A stretch of DNA of 8,145 nucleotides, taken from assembly GCA_900550185.1 (NCBI GenBank), contig URRN01000087.1, positions 1 to 8,145 on the forward strand, written 5' to 3'. The notes under the pieces are model-generated. The model was not told the origin of the DNA, made no database searches, and saw nothing but the letters and a program-made list of their open reading frames with translations. Source of the stretch: an uncultured Collinsella sp. GTDB lineage: Bacteria; Actinomycetota; Coriobacteriia; Coriobacteriales; Coriobacteriaceae. A program made the position numbers and the translations under genes. Shown one piece after another: positions 5,944 through 8,145 of the stretch. The stretch's first letter is position 1. Every line of letters starts with the position of its first letter.

Positions 5944-6121
5944 GATGATCTCCTTGATCGAACAAAAGTAAATAAATTAGAGAGAAGTAAGTCGCTGTCT
6001 CCTGATCACGCCGACGAGCGCAAACAGGAGCCCGGCATTCGTCTTGGTAAGCAATTCATATGCGGGCCTCCTTTCGCATCCCGGTTCCGTGGTTGGCTTA
6101 ATTACCTACCGCCTTTGTGTG
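5944..6121 (-). promoter_or_regulatory. metY: Structured leader of the metY-like transcript
   Basis: About 178 nt separate the predicted start point from the ATG at 5943. The leader contains the 17-codon leader ORF and competing stems. The ORF's own ribosome site and following bases, GGAGGCCCGCAT (6071-6060), can pair with ATGCCGGGCTCC (6039-6028), allowing two one-base bulges. CUCCUG (6030-6025) can instead pair with CAGGAG (6004-5999). A third stem joins GACGA (6044-6040) with UCGUC near 6012-6016. The last 55 nt before the metY ribosome site are U-rich and unstructured. I find no SAM-I riboswitch core and no T-box GGTGGTACCGCG motif. Confidence 0.55.
6006..6059 (-). CDS. Putative 17-aa leader peptide upstream of metY, with two Cys codons
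   Basis: The minus strand reads ATG at 6059-6057 to TGA at 6008-6006, giving MNCLPRRMPGSCLRSSA. AAAGGAGG (6074-6067) lies 7 nt before the ATG, a stronger ribosome site than those of most full genes here. It is inside the metY leader, starting about 62 nt after the predicted start point. Cys codons fall at positions 3 (TGC) and 12 (TGT); the second overlaps the switching arm 6030-6025. Cys-containing leader peptides that couple cysteine-tRNA supply to sulfur genes are known in mycobacteria, so a similar role for this O-acetylhomoserine sulfhydrylase is a reasonable inference. Two Cys in 17 residues is suggestive rather than overwhelming, and no clear terminator hairpin with a U-tract follows, so any control may be translational or Rho-based. 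Confidence 0.5.
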   Translation of the reverse strand: MNCLPRRMPGSCLRSSA

Positions 6122-6127
6122 TTTTGA

Positions 6128-6156
6128 ATAGTACGAGCATTGTTTCCCTCGGTCAA
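6128..6156 (-). promoter_or_regulatory. metY: Promoter of the metY-like gene
   Basis: A -35 TTGACC (6156-6151) and a -10 TACTAT (6133-6128) are separated by exactly 17 nt, each matching consensus at five of six positions. Initiation is predicted near 6121. This is the best-formed promoter in the window. Confidence 0.8.
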
Positions 6157-6178
6157 TCACTTAAAAGCGCTAACCTGT

Positions 6179-6202
6179 TATCGGTTTTTTAGATAGCTAT
6201 CG
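6179..6202. promoter_or_regulatory. Candidate LysR operator in the metY/lysR intergenic region
   Basis: GATAGCTATC (6192-6201) is a perfect 10-bp palindrome. TATCG occurs at 6198-6202 and again at 6179-6183, 19 bp or roughly two helical turns away. The palindrome sits about 71-80 bp upstream of the predicted metY start point, where LysR-type activators usually anchor, and just before the LysR gene's own ribosome site, which fits autoregulation. The regulator's real recognition sequence is unknown. Confidence 0.4.
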
Positions 6203-6217
6203 AAAGGACGGGCGCCG

Positions 6218-7120
6218 ATGACCCTCCAGCAGCTTCGCTTTCTTATCGCCGTGGCAGAATCCGGCTCAATTAACGCCGCAGCTCAGCGCCTCTATACCGC
6301 TCAGTCCAACATCTCAAACGCCGTCAAAAGCCTGGAACAGGAACTCAATCTGGAGATCTTTACGCGCTCCAGCCGCGGCGTCACGCTCACCAACGACGGC
6401 ACCGAGCTTTTGGGTTATGCACGCCAGGTCGTAGAGCAGGCCGACATGCTCGAGGCCCGCTACGAGGACGGCGGTACCCCGCAAGCCCGCCTCGCCATTT
6501 CCGCCCAGCACTACGCCTTTTCGGTCGAGGCCTTTGTCAACGTAGTCGAGCGCTGCCGCGACAGCAAGTTCGAGTTCATCATGCGCGAGACCACCACATC
6601 GCAGATCATCGATGACGTCCGCGCGTTTCGCAGCGACATCGGCATCCTCTATCTGGACGACTTTAACGCCCGCGTTCTGCAGAAGGCTTTTGCCGATGCG
6701 CGCGCGAGCTTCCATCCCCTATTCGACGCGACGGTCCACGTCTTCGTTAGCGAGCGCCACCCGCTTGCCCGCCGCCCGCAGCTGTCCCTTGCCGACCTCA
6801 CACCCTATACGCGCTACAGCTTTGAGCAAGGCACCTCGAACTCCTTCTATTACGCCGAGGAACCTTTTAGCTATATCCCTTGCGACCGCAACATACGAAT
6901 CTCGGACCGCGGAACACTTACTAACTTACTTATCACGTCAAACGGTTACACCCTGTCGACCGGTGTCCTCTCCAATGAAATGCAATGGGGTATGGCATCG
7001 ATCCCGTTAGCAGACGCCCCAACGATGCACGTAGGCTATATCATGCACGACGAGCGCAAGCCCTCTCCCCTCTTGCAGCAATACCTCGACGAGCTCAACC
7101 GCATCATCCATGCCAACTAA
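6218..7120 (+). CDS. LysR-family transcriptional regulator, probable regulator of the divergent metY
   Basis: This 300-aa protein has the standard LysR length and order: an N-terminal winged helix-turn-helix (about residues 1-60, MTLQQLRFLIAVAESGS, then AAAQRLYTAQSNISNAVKSL and FTRSSRGVTLTNDG), a linker helix (about 60-88), and a two-lobed periplasmic-binding-like effector domain from about residue 92. The ATG at 6218 is preceded by GAAAGGAC (6202-6209). It is transcribed away from the O-acetylhomoserine sulfhydrylase gene with 274 bp between. This is the classic arrangement for a LysR regulator controlling its neighbour, and related regulators of sulfur amino-acid genes sense O-acetylserine or similar metabolites. 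Target and effector are inferred from position only; the effector domain does not identify the ligand. No terminator is visible before the RNase HI promoter region. Confidence 0.9.
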   Translation: MTLQQLRFLIAVAESGSINAAAQRLYTAQSNISNAVKSLEQELNLEIFTRSSRGVTLTNDGTELLGYARQVVEQADMLEARYEDGGTPQARLAISAQHYAFSVEAFVNVVERCRDSKFEFIMRETTTSQIIDDVRAFRSDIGILYLDDFNARVLQKAFADARASFHPLFDATVHVFVSERHPLARRPQLSLADLTPYTRYSFEQGTSNSFYYAEEPFSYIPCDRNIRISDRGTLTNLLITSNGYTLSTGVLSNEMQWGMASIPLADAPTMHVGYIMHDERKPSPLLQQYLDELNRIIHAN

Positions 7121-7175
7121 CTGTCGGAAGACGGGGTAGAAATCGTAGATTGCTAGCCCCCGGCGGGCATGGCGC

Positions 7176-7181
7176 TACAAT
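7176..7181 (+). promoter_or_regulatory. rnhA: Candidate -10 element (TACAAT) for the RNase HI gene
   Basis: TACAAT matches the -10 consensus at five of six positions; the nearest -35-like sequence, TTGCTA (7150-7155), is 20 nt away, longer than usual. Initiation would be near 7188, about 32 nt before the GTG start. This agrees with the short coding start, since the longer frame would begin at 7169, upstream of the start point. Confidence 0.45.
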
Positions 7182-7219
7182 GGTCACTCACACGAAACGT
7201 ACCCAACGAAAGGAAGCCC

Positions 7220-7705
7220 GTGAAGGTCATCATCTATACCGACGGCTCGGCCCGATCAAATCCGGGACGCGGCGGCTACGGCGCCGTGCTCAAATACACC
7301 AACCCCGCCGGCAAGACCTTCACCTCCGAGCTTTCGCGCGGCTACGCCAAGACCACCAACAACCGCATGGAGCTCATGGCGGTCATCGTGGCGCTCGAGG
7401 CACTTAACCGCCCCTGCGACGTCGAAGTCCATTCCGATTCGCAGTACGTCGTCAACGCCTTTAACAAGCACTGGATCGACGGCTGGAAAAAGCGCGGATG
7501 GAAAACCGCCAACAAGCAGCCCGTCAAGAACCGCGACCTGTGGGAGCGCCTGCTCACCGCCAAAAGCAAGCACAAGGTTGAGTTCATCTGGGTTAAGGGT
7601 CACGCCGGCCACGAGCTCAACGAGCGCTGCGATGAGCTCGCCACCACGGCGGCCGACGGCAGCAACCTCGATATCGATACCGGCTTTAACGAGAGCGACC
7701 TGTAA
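7220..7705 (+). CDS. rnhA: Ribonuclease HI
   Basis: This 161-aa enzyme cleaves the RNA strand of RNA-DNA hybrids, removing R-loops and primers in the cytoplasm. It closely follows the Escherichia coli type I enzyme (155 aa). The metal-binding acids are present as D8 (IYTDGS), E51 (NNRMELMA), D73 (HSDSQYV) and D138 (NERCDEL), with the catalytic-loop histidine H128 in WVKGHAGHELNERCDE. The basic handle region WKKRGWKTANKQPVKNRDLW, which binds hybrid in the E. coli enzyme, is conserved at about 89-108, and the C-terminus keeps a DTGF segment. The GTG at 7220 has AAAGGAAG just upstream (7210-7217) and gives an N-terminus of family length; the ATG at 7169 would add 17 unrelated residues. There is no N-terminal hybrid-binding domain. 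The gene appears to be a stand-alone unit. Confidence 0.96.
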   Translation: MKVIIYTDGSARSNPGRGGYGAVLKYTNPAGKTFTSELSRGYAKTTNNRMELMAVIVALEALNRPCDVEVHSDSQYVVNAFNKHWIDGWKKRGWKTANKQPVKNRDLWERLLTAKSKHKVEFIWVKGHAGHELNERCDELATTAADGSNLDIDTGFNESDL

Positions 7706-7730
7706 CGGCGTTTTCGCACGCTATTTCCTG

Positions 7731-7776
7731 CCCCCTCGCGCTACACTCATCCTGTAAACCGAACGGCACGAGGGGG
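7731..7776 (+). promoter_or_regulatory. Candidate -10 element and ribosome-site-masking inverted repeat before the last gene
   Basis: TACACT (7742-7747) is a possible -10 with no good -35. CCCCCTCG (7731-7738) is the exact complement of CGAGGGGG (7769-7776), which carries the ribosome site of the following gene. A start point near 7754 would leave the left arm out of the gene's own transcript, so the hairpin could form only in read-through RNA from the RNase HI gene. Confidence 0.4.
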
Positions 7777-7780
7777 ATAC

Positions 7781-8145
7781 ATGCTGCGTATAGCGACCAT
7801 CGGCACATCCATGATTACCGACGACTTTATCCAGGTCGTCAACGCCAACGACCAAGCCGCGTTTGTGGGCACGCTCTCGCGCGATGCCGAGCGCGGTACT
7901 GCCTTTACCGCCGAGCGCGGTGGCGAGCGAAACTTTACGTCACTCGATGAGCTTGCGGCAGCCGGCGACGTCGACGCCGTCTATATCGGCAGCCCTAACG
8001 CACTTCACTACGAGCAGGCCCTTGCCTGCATCGCCGGTGGCAAGCACGTCATCGTCGAGAAACCCTTCTGCGCCACCGAAGCGCAGGCGCTGGAAGTCTT
8101 CCGCGCTGCCGAGGCAGCAGGTGTCGTGGCCCTCGAGGCCATGCG
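7781..8145 (+). CDS. Gfo/Idh/MocA-family NAD(P)-dependent oxidoreductase, N-terminal part (cut by window edge)
   Basis: The ATG at 7781, with AGGGGG (7771-7776) 4 nt upstream, opens a frame that runs off the window after 121 codons. It shows a Rossmann-type start MLRIATIGTSMITDDF, the segment DVDAVYIGSPNALHYEQA (64-81), and the family's EKP motif at E93-K94-P95 in HVIVEKPFCATE. These define the nucleotide-binding half of a Gfo/Idh/MocA oxidoreductase; the substrate domain lies beyond the edge. The first loop, IGTSMIT, departs from the usual GxGxxG in the manner of many Firmicutes and Coriobacteria members. It is only distantly similar to the family member at the left edge of the window and is probably a separate paralogue acting on another sugar or polyol substrate, which cannot be named here. 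Confidence 0.88.
   Translation, partial: MLRIATIGTSMITDDFIQVVNANDQAAFVGTLSRDAERGTAFTAERGGERNFTSLDELAAAGDVDAVYIGSPNALHYEQALACIAGGKHVIVEKPFCATEAQALEVFRAAEAAGVVALEAM

Noticed and set aside
5944..6121. SAM riboswitch or T-box in the metY leader
   Set aside because: The leader has GGCCCGCATATGAA, faintly like part of the SAM-I core, but the remaining core segments and the T-box antiterminator motif are absent.
4486..6192. Open plus-strand frame of 568 codons antisense to the metY-like gene
   Set aside because: It mirrors a gene with clear catalytic motifs. Its translation is low-complexity Gly/Val/Leu/Asp, a typical GC-rich antisense shadow, and it has no ribosome site and crosses the metY terminator and promoter.
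7169..7219. Longer RNase HI start at ATG 7169
   Set aside because: It would begin upstream of the TACAAT element, lacks a ribosome site, and adds residues absent from the family.

Overview
The window is a GC-rich stretch of bacterial chromosome holding housekeeping and metabolic genes. Coding density, the mix of ATG and GTG starts with strong purine-rich ribosome sites, the GC-rich codons and the protein types (Fe-S aldo/keto reductase, secreted 3D-like protein, Gfo/Idh/MocA paralogues) suggest an anaerobic gut actinobacterium of the class Coriobacteriia, perhaps Collinsella. That placement is recognition and inference only; there is no rRNA or marker alignment here. I see no transposase, phage gene, CRISPR array, tRNA or rRNA.

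Layout. On the minus strand at the left are the N-terminal part of a Gfo/Idh/MocA oxidoreductase (367 to 1, cut by the window edge) and, upstream of it, an aldo/keto reductase with two C-terminal [4Fe-4S] motifs (1648 to 458). A near-perfect 24-bp inverted repeat (383-445) lies between them. A 64-codon reading frame resembling only the C-terminal end of a cyclase-family protein (1812-2006) is divergent from the reductase. A ketopantoate-reductase-family gene (2130-3044, plus) follows; its short leader can form two competing hairpins, and a strong terminator ends it. Two minus-strand envelope genes come next: a 68-aa two-helix membrane protein (3360-3154) and a 257-aa secreted protein with a C-terminal 3D-like barrel (4320-3547).

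The centre of interest is the divergent pair metY-like O-acetylhomoserine sulfhydrylase (5943-4633, minus) and a LysR regulator (6218-7120, plus). Between them sit a well-formed metY promoter, a leader of about 178 nt, candidate LysR half-sites (6179-6202) and a previously uncalled 17-codon leader ORF with two Cys codons (6059-6006). Its Shine-Dalgarno can pair with its own coding region, and that segment can instead pair downstream. This looks like a two-layer sulfur-responsive control unit: LysR at the DNA level and leader-peptide or RNA control after initiation. The right end has RNase HI (7220-7705) and the N-terminal part of a second Gfo/Idh/MocA oxidoreductase (7781 onward, cut by the edge).

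The most original signals are non-coding: the metY leader ORF, the 24-bp inverted repeat, the two leaders whose ribosome sites are mirrored by upstream inverted repeats, and two hairpins in which every mismatch becomes a G-U wobble only in minus-strand RNA, which shows the strand on which they would be transcribed.
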